NCBI RefSeq assembly: GCF_001426375.1
Contig: NZ_LMEO01000045.1
Span: 991,173-1,055,172, forward strand
Source: Paenibacillus sp. Root444D2
GTDB lineage: Bacteria > Bacillota > Bacilli > Paenibacillales > NBRC-103111
Direction: 5' to 3'
DNA length: 64,000 nucleotides
How positions within the stretch are numbered: the first letter of the stretch is position 1; every line of letters starts with the position of its first letter. Below the pieces are notes generated by a model. The model did not search any database. It saw nothing but the letters and a program-made list of their open reading frames with translations, and was not told the DNA's origin. Shown piece by piece: positions 51,883 through 60,616 of the stretch. Made by a program: the position numbers and the translations under genes.

Positions 51883-52980
51883 TTACACGAGAATGCCATC
51901 TAATGCGTATTCAGCAAGCGAGATGCCAAGCGCCTTTTCAACTTCGGGATAGACCGTCGGATCTTTCACACTGGAGCTCAATGGGACATATTGTTTATTA
52001 ATGGATAAAACAACGAGTTCGGCTCCAACCTCTACATGCCCCACACTTACAGGCAGACCCGTTTCAGCAGATAATGTTGTGATCACATCCGGATATGTGG
52101 TTAAACGTTTACCATCCTTGCCATCTACTGCCATATATTCGTTCATAACATGAAGGATTAACGTATCACCAGGCACTTCAACCTCGATTGTCCCGATATC
52201 GAAAGCGCCGGAATAATGGACATCGCGTTTAACAACGATGCCTTTACCGAGAATAGTCCCTTTTGTTTTACCTACAATGGTGTCAATCACATGATCCGCG
52301 CCCTTAGGCTGCGCAGCGATAATTGCTTTACCTAAATCAAGGGTAATGGAAATACCACCGATAGCGGCATGCTTCTTAATGTAAGAAGCGGGTAGCGGAT
52401 GACGCGCCGATGCGATGAAGCCACCGGCTTGATCAGCCGCTGTGCGTAGAATGTTTGATGTCTTGGACGGAGAACCTTTGACGACGAGCTCCAGATAAGA
52501 ACCCGTTTCCCGCTTGCCGCCAACAACAACTTGAATTGTTTCATAATCCTGCAGCGCAGCTAGTCCCATCGAACCCATTTTGCCTGTAGGATGAGCCCGA
52601 ATATCGCCAGTAGCATCGACCACGACTAGATCGAGCAGCGCAGCAGGCAGCCAGCCATTAATCGTGCTTGACATCCCATTTTGCGGGGTCATCACGCCTA
52701 TAACTTTGCCTTCATAGTTCTCCTGCAGCAGCTTCACGGCTTTAATGTAATCAGTTCCCAGCATCTGCCAATTAGTTCCAGCCGGAGCACCAATTGCTGT
52801 CGCTGTAATGACGATGGCATCATCTGGAAGTTCATCAACCGACACCAACTTTGGCTGACCAATGGATACGGCCGCATGTCCTATTTGCAGTCCATGATCG
52901 ACCCAACCTCCGCCGCCGCAAGCGAAAACGGAGCCTCCTCTTACTGCTGCCCACACATCTTCTTCTGTTAATATACGCAT
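51883..52980 (-). CDS. DUF917 / S-methyl-thiohydantoin desulfurase-type protein (candidate thiohydantoin-propionate desulfhydrase)
   Basis: 365 residues covering both halves of the DUF917 family: VFACGGGGWVDHGLQIG near residue 18, a TATAIGAPAGT stretch near 60, DATGDIRAHPTGKMGSMGL near 120, and C-terminal GLPVSVGHVEVGAELVVL. AGGAGG precedes the ATG. Pfam has linked this family to removal of sulfur from thiohydantoins. In the ergothioneine route it would turn 3-(5-oxo-2-thioxoimidazolidin-4-yl)propionate into hydantoin-5-propionate and sulfide. This assignment depends on its place among the other pathway enzymes. Confidence 0.78.
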   Translation of the reverse strand: MRILTEEDVWAAVRGGSVFACGGGGWVDHGLQIGHAAVSIGQPKLVSVDELPDDAIVITATAIGAPAGTNWQMLGTDYIKAVKLLQENYEGKVIGVMTPQNGMSSTINGWLPAALLDLVVVDATGDIRAHPTGKMGSMGLAALQDYETIQVVVGGKRETGSYLELVVKGSPSKTSNILRTAADQAGGFIASARHPLPASYIKKHAAIGGISITLDLGKAIIAAQPKGADHVIDTIVGKTKGTILGKGIVVKRDVHYSGAFDIGTIEVEVPGDTLILHVMNEYMAVDGKDGKRLTTYPDVITTLSAETGLPVSVGHVEVGAELVVLSINKQYVPLSSSVKDPTVYPEVEKALGISLAEYALDGILV

Positions 52981-53026
52981 TTCTATTCCTCCTAATGGTT
53001 ATTTGAATGTATTGAGAAAGCTGCCA

Positions 53027-54667
53027 TTAATTCGTTTTAATCCAGCGAATATCTTTGAGGCGCACTTCGTCTGCAGATTCTTCATAACCGGCATCCGCAT
53101 AACGTAGAACCCCTAATCCCGTGTCATTATTCAATGTTGTTTCCAAGCGAATGTCGCTTTCGGTAGATCCGTCCGCTACCAACGTTACACCAGCGCTCGT
53201 CATATAACCGGCATAACCGCCTCCTCCCGAATGGATCGTCACCAAGTCGGCCATCGAGGAGCAATTCAGCATCGCATTCAAGAGCGGCCAGTCTGCAATC
53301 GCATCGCTGCCGTCCTTCATGCGCTCTGTCATAATATTCGGGTGTGTCATGGAAGCAGCATCAAGATGATCACGTGAGAAGGCAATTGGTCCTTGAAGTT
53401 TACCTTCCCGTACCATTTGGTTCACGGCTAGTGCGAGCTTCGTACGATCGCCATGCCCAAACCAACCGATTCGAGCTGGCAGTCCTTCTACGGGGACATG
53501 TTCACGCGCTAAGCGAATCCAATTCGCAATGACTTCGTTATCTGAGAAAGCTTCCAAAATAAATTCATCAATAGCGTGAATATCGCTTAGTTCTCCACTA
53601 AGAGCGACCCAACGAAATGGTCCAATCGCTCTTGCAAATAACGGCCGAAGGAAGGCCTCGGTGAAAATATCGATGTCGAAAGCGTTCTGGACGCCATACT
53701 CCTTCGCCTGTGAACGAATATTGTTCCCGTTGTCAAAAACGATAGCACCCCGTTTTTTCAACTCCAGCATCGCTTCAACTTCTACAGCGATTGATGCGCC
53801 TGCATCACGCTGCAGCTGCTCTGGATCGTTCGCCCTAGCTTCCTCCAGCTCTTCCACCCGATACCCGGACGGCACATAGCCATACACGAGATCGTGCGCG
53901 GACGTCTGGTCAGTCACAATATCTGGTGTGATCCCGCGACGTACAAGCTCTGGATAAATGTCAGACGCATTGCCGGTCAATCCTACGGAAACGGGATGTA
54001 GATTATCGACAGCTTCTTCAATCCACAATAGTGCCTCATCTAAGCTCCTCGTTTTACGCTGCAAATAGTTCGTTTGCAAGCGTCGATCTACTCGGTCTTC
54101 GGACACCTCGACGCATAGAATTGCAGCTCCTGCCAAGGTTCCTGCTAAAGGCTGAGCTCCTCCCATACCGCCTAAACCTGCGGTTAAAATGAATTTCCCC
54201 GCGAGACTACCATTGAAATGAAGTCTAGCAATGCTTTGGAAGATTTCATAGGTTCCTTGGATGACACCTTGAGACCCAATATATTGCCATGCTGCCGCTG
54301 TTAAGCCGCCCCAAATCAGCAATCCTTTTTCCTGCAAACGGTAGAAGTTCTCGCTTGTGGCCCAGCGCCCTACCAAATTACAATTCGCCATCACAATAAG
54401 GGGAGCAAAACGATGCGTTTTAAAAATACCGATCGGTTTGCCTGATTGAATGACTAAGGTTTCGTCCTCTTCCAATTCCTTAAGCGTTCTTACGATAGCG
54501 TGGTAAGACGGCCAATTTCTTGCTGCCTTTGCTAGAGCCGCATACACAATGAGCTCTTTTTGGTTCTCGCCATTTTCCAGCACATTCTCTAGCATTCGAA
54601 GCAATGCTTCCTGGCGCCAACCCTTACAACGAAGCTCAAGGCCTCTTGCCGCTGTTATTCGTTCCAT
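53027..54667 (-). CDS. Divergent urocanate hydratase (candidate thiourocanate hydratase)
   Basis: 546 residues from ATG 54667 (GGAAG 6 nt upstream). The urocanase NAD site TAGLGGMGGAQPLAGTLAGA near residue 165, DNGNNIRSQAKEYG near 315 and MKDGSDAIADWPLLNAML near 450 are clear. In canonical HutU the loop reads ARICWVGLGDR; here it is ARIGWFGHGDR, so the catalytic-loop Cys is Gly, and the later HHGGG is HSGGG. These changes, with no hutI or hutG nearby, argue for a 2-thio (or S-methylthio) urocanate substrate. Confidence 0.8.
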   Translation of the reverse strand: MERITAARGLELRCKGWRQEALLRMLENVLENGENQKELIVYAALAKAARNWPSYHAIVRTLKELEEDETLVIQSGKPIGIFKTHRFAPLIVMANCNLVGRWATSENFYRLQEKGLLIWGGLTAAAWQYIGSQGVIQGTYEIFQSIARLHFNGSLAGKFILTAGLGGMGGAQPLAGTLAGAAILCVEVSEDRVDRRLQTNYLQRKTRSLDEALLWIEEAVDNLHPVSVGLTGNASDIYPELVRRGITPDIVTDQTSAHDLVYGYVPSGYRVEELEEARANDPEQLQRDAGASIAVEVEAMLELKKRGAIVFDNGNNIRSQAKEYGVQNAFDIDIFTEAFLRPLFARAIGPFRWVALSGELSDIHAIDEFILEAFSDNEVIANWIRLAREHVPVEGLPARIGWFGHGDRTKLALAVNQMVREGKLQGPIAFSRDHLDAASMTHPNIMTERMKDGSDAIADWPLLNAMLNCSSMADLVTIHSGGGGYAGYMTSAGVTLVADGSTESDIRLETTLNNDTGLGVLRYADAGYEESADEVRLKDIRWIKTN

Positions 54668-54710
54668 GAACATCTTCCTTTCCAATATGCATAATTGTAA
54701 CGAACCAATA

Positions 54711-55970
54711 TTAGCTATCTAGCTTTTGGTCAAATGTAATAACAGATCGGATCAATGCCCAAACGCCAAGCGTTACGTCTTCATAGTCAGTCCACTCTTC
54801 CGGACAATGACTGCGTCCCTCCTTGCTTGGAACGAAAATCATCCCGATTGGAGCAATGCGGGACAACTGATTCCCATCATGTCCTGCTCCACTAGGTAAG
54901 CTGATCGTAGATGCCGTAGCTGAGCACGCTTCGCGAATGACTTGCTGCACTTCAACGTCAACACGGATTGGTTCTGACTTCGACAAGCTGTCGAAACTGA
55001 TATGAACCCCTCGCACTTCTGCAATCTGATTCGCTTTTTCCCTATAGATAAGAAGCATTTGTTCGAGAATCTCAACGCTTAGCGATCTGATCTCCAACTC
55101 AAAAACAACCCTGCCTGGGATAACATTGGAAGCATTGGGCTCCACTTGCAGCCGTCCGATTGTCCCTACAACTGGGTCCGAATACGGTTGTCTCGCAATC
55201 GCTTCCAGTTCTAAAATGAGCTCTGAAGCGCTGGTCAACGCGTCCGATCGCATCGTCATTGGTGTCGTCCCTGCGTGATTTGGAACTCCCTCTACGATAA
55301 TCCGATAGCGATGAATGCCCACTATGCCGGTAACGACGCCAAGTTTCATAGCGGATTGCTCCAGTACAGGCCCTTGTTCAATGTGTAGCTCCAGATATAT
55401 GGCAACATCACCGGTTTTGCGAGAAAGTTGAGATATAAAATTAGGCTGACCGCCGGCCCAATGAATGGCTTCCTTTAGAACCAATCCGTTAGGATCTTGT
55501 CTTAGCAGCATTTCCTCGGATAAATTATTCACCATGGCCCTGCTGCCAATCGTCGATATACCAAACTCACTGGGCTCCTCGGCTGTGAAATCGACCACTT
55601 CTAGCGGATGCCTTAATCTGGTTCTCGACTCTTGTAGAACACGAACTAGCTCCAAGCTGGCCACTACACCGATGATTCCATCAAATCGACCTCCGCCTGT
55701 CACCGTATCCGTATGAGAACCAACGAGAATCGGCTTAAGGGATTCATCACTACCCGGCAAAGTGCCAATTAGATTGGATGCAGCATCGTATCTTACATCC
55801 ATGCCTAAGTCCTGCATTTGCTGTTTCAGCCACACTCTTCCTTGTTCATACCAAGAAGTAAAGGGTCTTCGAGTCCAGCCGGGTTTATTAGGATCAACGA
55901 AAGTGGCGAGTTTTTGAATATCTTCGGCGATTCGTTCTTTGCTGGGTTGTGTAGGAAGCCGCTCTATCAT
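54711..55970 (-). CDS. M20 Zn-dependent hydrolase (N-carbamoyl-amino-acid/allantoate amidohydrolase family)
   Basis: 419 residues: VGSHTDTVTGGGRFDGIIGV near residue 75, TAEEPSEFGISTIGS near 110, LELHIEQGPVLE near 180, GVPNHAGTTPMTMRSDAL near 215 and SGAGHDGNQLSRIAP near 370, the full motif set of AmaB/AllC/HyuC. It overlaps the hydantoinase gene by 4 nt, so the two act in sequence: ring opening, then removal of the carbamoyl group. With hydantoin-5-propionate as starting material the product would be glutamate. Confidence 0.85.
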   Translation of the reverse strand: MIERLPTQPSKERIAEDIQKLATFVDPNKPGWTRRPFTSWYEQGRVWLKQQMQDLGMDVRYDAASNLIGTLPGSDESLKPILVGSHTDTVTGGGRFDGIIGVVASLELVRVLQESRTRLRHPLEVVDFTAEEPSEFGISTIGSRAMVNNLSEEMLLRQDPNGLVLKEAIHWAGGQPNFISQLSRKTGDVAIYLELHIEQGPVLEQSAMKLGVVTGIVGIHRYRIIVEGVPNHAGTTPMTMRSDALTSASELILELEAIARQPYSDPVVGTIGRLQVEPNASNVIPGRVVFELEIRSLSVEILEQMLLIYREKANQIAEVRGVHISFDSLSKSEPIRVDVEVQQVIREACSATASTISLPSGAGHDGNQLSRIAPIGMIFVPSKEGRSHCPEEWTDYEDVTLGVWALIRSVITFDQKLDS

Positions 55971-57337
55971 AGGTAAACCTCCTTTTTCACGGCAGAGCCA
56001 GCGATAAATCGGCCAAAACCGGGCTTTACCTTTACTTCATACCCATCATAAACCGTTGTTCCACGTACAATGGTATGGACTACTTTCCCTTGAACCTCGC
56101 GCTGATGAAAAGGCGACAACTTCGAATGGGATCTAAAAGCATGCTCATCAATCTCCCACGTCTGGTCCGGATCAATCACGGTAAAATCCGCGTCATAGCC
56201 ACTCTCAATTTTGCCTTTACCTTGAATTTGAAAGATTTCAGCAGGATGCTGCGACAGCCATTTGGCAAACACAACAGGAGATATCCCCCCTTTAATTACT
56301 GCCCATTCAAACAATAAGGGAACTATTATTTCCACCCCTGGCATGCCGGATGCTGCATCAAATATGTTCTGTTCTCCAATATCCTTCTTATCTGTTCCCC
56401 AAGGCGCATGATCAGAAGTAATTAGATCAATATGCCCTTGGAGCTGATGTTCCCACATTCCTTCCACATCTTCAGGCAGTCGCAGCGGAGGATTATTTTT
56501 CGCTTTAGGGCCATATCGCTCCAGATCATGAACATCTAAAAGCAAATAGGGATAGCATGTTTCGGCGGTCACATCAACTAGCATCTGCTTATATATCATA
56601 ATAAGATCAATTGTTCTTGGATGGCTGACATGGACAATATGAAGCTTAACCCCCGTCCAATAAGCAAATTCCATGAGCTTCAATACCGCACTCGTCTCTG
56701 TGACCGGAGGTCTTGTTTCCATATGCGCTCTAGGATCAATTCGTCCTTCTTGCAGGTAAGATTCGGTAAGATTTTTGATGATTTCATCGTTTTCTGCATG
56801 GAACGCAGCTCTAAGGCCAGTTTGACGTATCAGCGCCATTGCTTTCATTATTTCTGAATCCGGTATCTGAGGAAAACGGTACGGATCGGTCTCAAACGTC
56901 GACATTTTAAAAGCAATGGCTCCCGCTTCCGCTAATGGAACAATCTGCTGAGTCCCACCTGTCTTCGCGATGGTTGCCCATAATCCAATGTCTATCAGCG
57001 CTTCTTGCTCTAACCTTTGAACTTTTTTCTGAAATTCAGTTACGTTATGAATCGGCTCAGGCAGATCATACGGCATATCTAGAATCGTCGTTAACCCACC
57101 AACCGCAGCCGAGGCCGAAGTCGTCACAAACCCTTCCAGCGGATTGCTGAAACAGTGTACATGAGCATCGATCATGCCTGGAAAGATGAGGCATTGGCCA
57201 AAATCTTGTACGCTTAATGCTTGCAGCTGACCTACGTCGGCAATTCTGTCAATTTTGCCTTCTTTGATACCAATTTCCCCATAGAAAACTTCATTTTCCA
57301 AAACGATATTGCCTCTTAGGATTAAATCAAGCATCAT
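55967..57337 (-). CDS. Hydantoinase/allantoinase-type cyclic amidohydrolase (candidate hydantoin-5-propionate hydrolase)
   Basis: 456 residues. Metal ligands: GMIDAHVHCFSNP near residue 58, the carboxylated Lys in AIAFKMSTFETDP near 150, AAFHAENDEI near 185, HIVHVSHPRT near 240 and LITSDHAPWGTDKK near 310. The ATG at 57337 follows AGAGG by 7 nt; longer frames run into the terminator at 57399-57435. It is coupled to the N-carbamoyl hydrolase gene. Allantoinase or dihydropyrimidinase activity is possible, but the neighbouring thiohydantoin enzymes favour hydantoin-5-propionate. Confidence 0.83.
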   Translation of the reverse strand: MMLDLILRGNIVLENEVFYGEIGIKEGKIDRIADVGQLQALSVQDFGQCLIFPGMIDAHVHCFSNPLEGFVTTSASAAVGGLTTILDMPYDLPEPIHNVTEFQKKVQRLEQEALIDIGLWATIAKTGGTQQIVPLAEAGAIAFKMSTFETDPYRFPQIPDSEIMKAMALIRQTGLRAAFHAENDEIIKNLTESYLQEGRIDPRAHMETRPPVTETSAVLKLMEFAYWTGVKLHIVHVSHPRTIDLIMIYKQMLVDVTAETCYPYLLLDVHDLERYGPKAKNNPPLRLPEDVEGMWEHQLQGHIDLITSDHAPWGTDKKDIGEQNIFDAASGMPGVEIIVPLLFEWAVIKGGISPVVFAKWLSQHPAEIFQIQGKGKIESGYDADFTVIDPDQTWEIDEHAFRSHSKLSPFHQREVQGKVVHTIVRGTTVYDGYEVKVKPGFGRFIAGSAVKKEVYL

Positions 57338-57398
57338 GCCATAACCTCTTCCATGTGGAGTAGATACTTCGATAGCTGTCTGGTTGTGTGTAAAGCTC

Positions 57399-57435
57399 AA
57401 AAGACAGACATGTACAAGATTTCACAGGTCTGTCC
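57399..57435 (-). terminator. Terminator/attenuator between the EamA and hydantoinase genes
   Basis: GACAGAC and GTCTGTC form a stem followed by TTTTG on the minus strand. It lies 60 nt before the hydantoinase start in a same-strand gap of about 100 bp, so it may end the transport transcript or attenuate the catabolic genes. Confidence 0.65.
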
Positions 57436-57441
57436 TTCTAT

Positions 57442-58359
57442 TTAATTCCCTTCAAATTCCGACTCCAGCCGATTTCGCTTGACCTGCTTAACCAACGATC
57501 TATTGGAGGTAAATACACCTATCAAGATGCAAATCCCACCGCATATCTGAGTCAAATGAATGGCATCGCCAAGGAATAAATAACCGGTCAATATGGCAAT
57601 GAATGGCGGTAAATTGTTAAATAGAGACGCTGTTCCTGGACCCACGATTGCTACGCCGCGAATCCACCATAATCCAGCCAAGACATTAAGAAGTCCGCCT
57701 GCTACAAGCAGTGACCACATAAAGAGATCTCCATGCATATCCAAATGTCCAAACCAATTCTCTCCCGCGACAAAAGGAGCCATCAGCACACCTCCAACCA
57801 TCGTGGAATACAACGAGATTGAAAAAGGCGACATTCTCTTAGATAGATGCGGTGTAAACAACACACTGATTGAAAAACCAAGCATCGCAATAAGCAGATA
57901 CCAATCACCTATCGAAACATGCAATGACAGACCGTTGAAACCAACTATCACCAAGACACCTAGAAAACCAAATAATGCTCCAGCAACCTTCATCCAACTA
58001 AATCTTGTTTTCAGAAAAATAACTTCCAAGAATAGTGTGGCTAAGGGTGCCACCGCATAAATCAAAGACGCATTAGCAGCTGTAGAAAATTGAAGACCAA
58101 TAAAATATAAAGGCTGCTGAATCAATGTAAAAAAGACGGCAGATCCAAGGAGCAGCAGCCATTCCCTCCTTGTCGGATGCTGAATAACTTGAGTCCTAGA
58201 TACAGCTAATAACAAAGTTCCTGTTACGCAGATTCGCAAGAAAGATAACAATACGGGTGAGAAAGCACGAAGCAAATAAGCGCTTAGTACATAAGTAACA
58301 CCCCAAATCATGGCTACAGCGAATAACCCGGCGATCGCAGATTTATGCTCGGACATCAT
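57442..58359 (-). CDS. EamA/DMT family transporter
   Basis: 305 residues, ten membrane segments in two EamA repeats (AMIWGVTYVLSAYLLRAFSP in the first, LLIAMLGFSISVLFTPHLSK in the second), SLFNNLPPFIAILTGYLFLG near residue 255. Such permeases export amino acids and small metabolites. Between the uptake and catabolic genes, it could export a product such as trimethylamine or glutamate, or import substrate. AGGAAG lies 5 nt before ATG 58359. Confidence 0.82.
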   Translation of the reverse strand: MMSEHKSAIAGLFAVAMIWGVTYVLSAYLLRAFSPVLLSFLRICVTGTLLLAVSRTQVIQHPTRREWLLLLGSAVFFTLIQQPLYFIGLQFSTAANASLIYAVAPLATLFLEVIFLKTRFSWMKVAGALFGFLGVLVIVGFNGLSLHVSIGDWYLLIAMLGFSISVLFTPHLSKRMSPFSISLYSTMVGGVLMAPFVAGENWFGHLDMHGDLFMWSLLVAGGLLNVLAGLWWIRGVAIVGPGTASLFNNLPPFIAILTGYLFLGDAIHLTQICGGICILIGVFTSNRSLVKQVKRNRLESEFEGN

Positions 58360-58383
58360 TCGCACTTCCTACTCTGTAAGATC

Positions 58384-59217
58384 TCATGAACTTTCATGAG
58401 TGAGTGCAATTTGCTTATAAGGAAGTCGGTCTTTTTCTTCCAAGGACCACTTCTCTCCATCAATCATTAACGCATCTACTTCTTCGTTATAGAAGCTTAG
58501 CAAGCCCGCTATTTCGTGAACCTCAGGTAGAGCTTCAGCGTAGCTCCAGACCACATCTTTGAACGTTCTCCCGCCAAGCGATGCTGACCAATATGAGGCT
58601 GTCCCTTTGTAAGGGCATCGCGTCACGCTATCCGAAGCGGTAAGTAGATCGAGTCTTATATCCACTTTGGGCAAATAGTACCGCGGAGTAAGTCCCGTTT
58701 CGTAGAGGATGACGGGACGTCGACTATCGGCAACAAGCTCGCCTCCCACGATCACCTGGATGTGTCGAGAACTCGGGATAGCGTCAATTCTGGAATATGG
58801 ATCTCGCGCATGTACGAAAATCTCTTCTTCCTCCTCGAACCAAGCGTCAGCTTTCTTCCAAACGAAAGAGACATAGTCCTTCAAGAACCCGCTCTCTGAA
58901 CTAGGATCTGAATAGCTCCAAGCAGCCCGTTCAATGGTTTGATCACCAATGTGAATATCCCAGTAATCTGCTTCTCCTTTGTTTGCATGATCTTCTCGAT
59001 ACGCCGCTAATGCAAGATGTTCGGTACGAACATCAGAGCGAGGGAAGTAATAAACCGGCAGCTTCCCTGTTTCTGTAACGACCAGAACTTGCTTGCTATC
59101 TGCAACCGTTACGCCCCTGAAGATAACCCGAATCCATCTCGGACTAATCTCAGCGCGAATCTGCCATCCCGTGCGGTTACCGTCTCTTAAAGACCACTGT
59201 GGGTCAACATGTGCCAT
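58384..59217 (-). CDS. Tandem DUF427 protein
   Basis: 277 residues, two DUF427 domains. Residues 20-110 contain RVIFRGVTVADSKQVLVVTE and VYYFPRSDVRTEHLAL; residues 145-245 repeat it with QVIVGGELVADSRRPVILYE, RYYLPKVDIRLDLL and CPYKGTASYWSASLGG. The function of DUF427 is not established. GGAGAGGG precedes the ATG. It follows the LLM monooxygenase gene directly, and another DUF427 gene is cut by the window edge at 64000. Confidence 0.82.
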   Translation of the reverse strand: MAHVDPQWSLRDGNRTGWQIRAEISPRWIRVIFRGVTVADSKQVLVVTETGKLPVYYFPRSDVRTEHLALAAYREDHANKGEADYWDIHIGDQTIERAAWSYSDPSSESGFLKDYVSFVWKKADAWFEEEEEIFVHARDPYSRIDAIPSSRHIQVIVGGELVADSRRPVILYETGLTPRYYLPKVDIRLDLLTASDSVTRCPYKGTASYWSASLGGRTFKDVVWSYAEALPEVHEIAGLLSFYNEEVDALMIDGEKWSLEEKDRLPYKQIALTHESS

Positions 59218-59231
59218 TAAAATCCCTCTCC

Positions 59232-60590
59232 TTATACACGAACTGAATTGAATCGATTAGCAGGCCGTTGTAAATATAAATGATCTCGCAGCGTTCTTCC
59301 GGTGTATTCGGTACGGAACAACCCTCTGCGTTGCAGTTCTGGAATAACCAAATTCACAAAGTCATCAAGACTACCTGGTAAATGTGGGAAGGCAATATTA
59401 AAACCGTCGGCAGCACCATGAACAAACCATTCTTCGAGATGATCCGCGATTTGTTCCGGTGTTCCAGCAAAGCCTCTTTTGTTCGTAATTCGTTGGTACA
59501 GCTGACGAAGTGTTAACGGTTCTTGCTTCAGAAGCTCTCGAATACGCTCGAGACCACTCTTGCTTTGATTGAAATCATCAATCTCTGGCAAGAAAGGCAA
59601 TGGTTCGTCTAAGGGGTAAGATGAAATGTCCTGCCCTAGATAGTGTGATAGCAAATCTAACCCCAACTGCTGAGGGGTTAGCTCCTCAATAATCGCTAAC
59701 TGTTCTTTGGCTTCTGACTCCGTTCGCCCGATAATAGGCATAACCCCCGGCAGAATCTTCAATTCGTCTCGGTGCCTGTCGTATTTGGCCATCCTGCCTT
59801 TTATATCTTCATATAACCGCTGACCATCTTGAAGCGAACCGCCGGGAGCAAAGGTTGAGCCTGGCGCGAAGACAACTTCCGCTTTGGCAGCGGCAAGCTC
59901 CTTCCCTGCCTCCGAGGCACCCGCTTGAATCAGAACCGGGTGTCCCTGTGGCGGTCTTGTTACGTTCAATGGACCTCGAACAGAGAAGTCATTCCCTTTA
60001 TAATCGAGATTATGCAGCTTATCTTTATCTGCGAAATACCCGCTAGCTTTGTCAAAAAGTAAAGCATCGTCTTCCCAGCTATCCCACAATCCTTGTGTCA
60101 CATCGACAAACTCGCTGGCACGTTCATATCGCAAAGCATGCTGCAAATGCTTCTCTTTACCAAAGTTCCTAGCCTCTTCATCCGTCTGGGAAGTCACAAT
60201 ATTCCATGCTGCGCGACCATTGCTCAAATAATCCAGTGTAGCTAGCTTTCTTGCAATGTGATAAGGCTCGTTATAGGTAGTCGAAATTGTAGCAGCCAAA
60301 CCGATATGCTCCGTCACGACTGACAACGCGGATAACAGTGAAAACGGCTCTGGCCGGATACTGTTAGAATGACTAATACCTGATTCAAACCGATCCCAGA
60401 CATACAGCTCGTCGGCATAAAAGAACATATCAAACTTCCCGCGCTCTGCCGTCTGCACAATGCGTTTATAATAATTAAAATCGAGCAGTCCTTCAGCTTC
60501 AGCCTTCGGATGCCGCCAACTAGAGATATGTTCGCCAGCTGGAAAATACATCATCGCGCCAAGCGCCATTTGCCGTTTCACTTTGCTCAT
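59232..60590 (-). CDS. LLM class flavin-dependent monooxygenase (NtaA/SnaA/DszA family), third copy
   Basis: 452 residues from ATG 60590 (GGAGG 9 nt upstream). EHISSWRHPKAEAEG near residue 18, SNGRAAWNIVTSQTDEEARN near 145, VLIQAGASEAGKELAAAKAE near 235 and LFRTEYTGRTLRDHLYLQRP at the end. It lies 14 nt before the DUF427 gene and follows the binding-protein gene of the betaine-type transporter. It may demethylate or desulfurise a side substrate such as S-methyl-ergothioneine; unproven. Confidence 0.85.
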   Translation of the reverse strand: MSKVKRQMALGAMMYFPAGEHISSWRHPKAEAEGLLDFNYYKRIVQTAERGKFDMFFYADELYVWDRFESGISHSNSIRPEPFSLLSALSVVTEHIGLAATISTTYNEPYHIARKLATLDYLSNGRAAWNIVTSQTDEEARNFGKEKHLQHALRYERASEFVDVTQGLWDSWEDDALLFDKASGYFADKDKLHNLDYKGNDFSVRGPLNVTRPPQGHPVLIQAGASEAGKELAAAKAEVVFAPGSTFAPGGSLQDGQRLYEDIKGRMAKYDRHRDELKILPGVMPIIGRTESEAKEQLAIIEELTPQQLGLDLLSHYLGQDISSYPLDEPLPFLPEIDDFNQSKSGLERIRELLKQEPLTLRQLYQRITNKRGFAGTPEQIADHLEEWFVHGAADGFNIAFPHLPGSLDDFVNLVIPELQRRGLFRTEYTGRTLRDHLYLQRPANRFNSVRV

Positions 60591-60616
60591 ATCTGTCATC
60601 CTCCTTGGATTCGAAT

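Noticed and set aside
50315-54667. A standard histidine utilisation (hut) cluster
   Set aside because: hutI and hutG are absent, the lyase lacks the MIO serine, the urocanase loop is altered, and DUF917, hydantoinase and carbamoyl hydrolase take the place of imidazolonepropionase.
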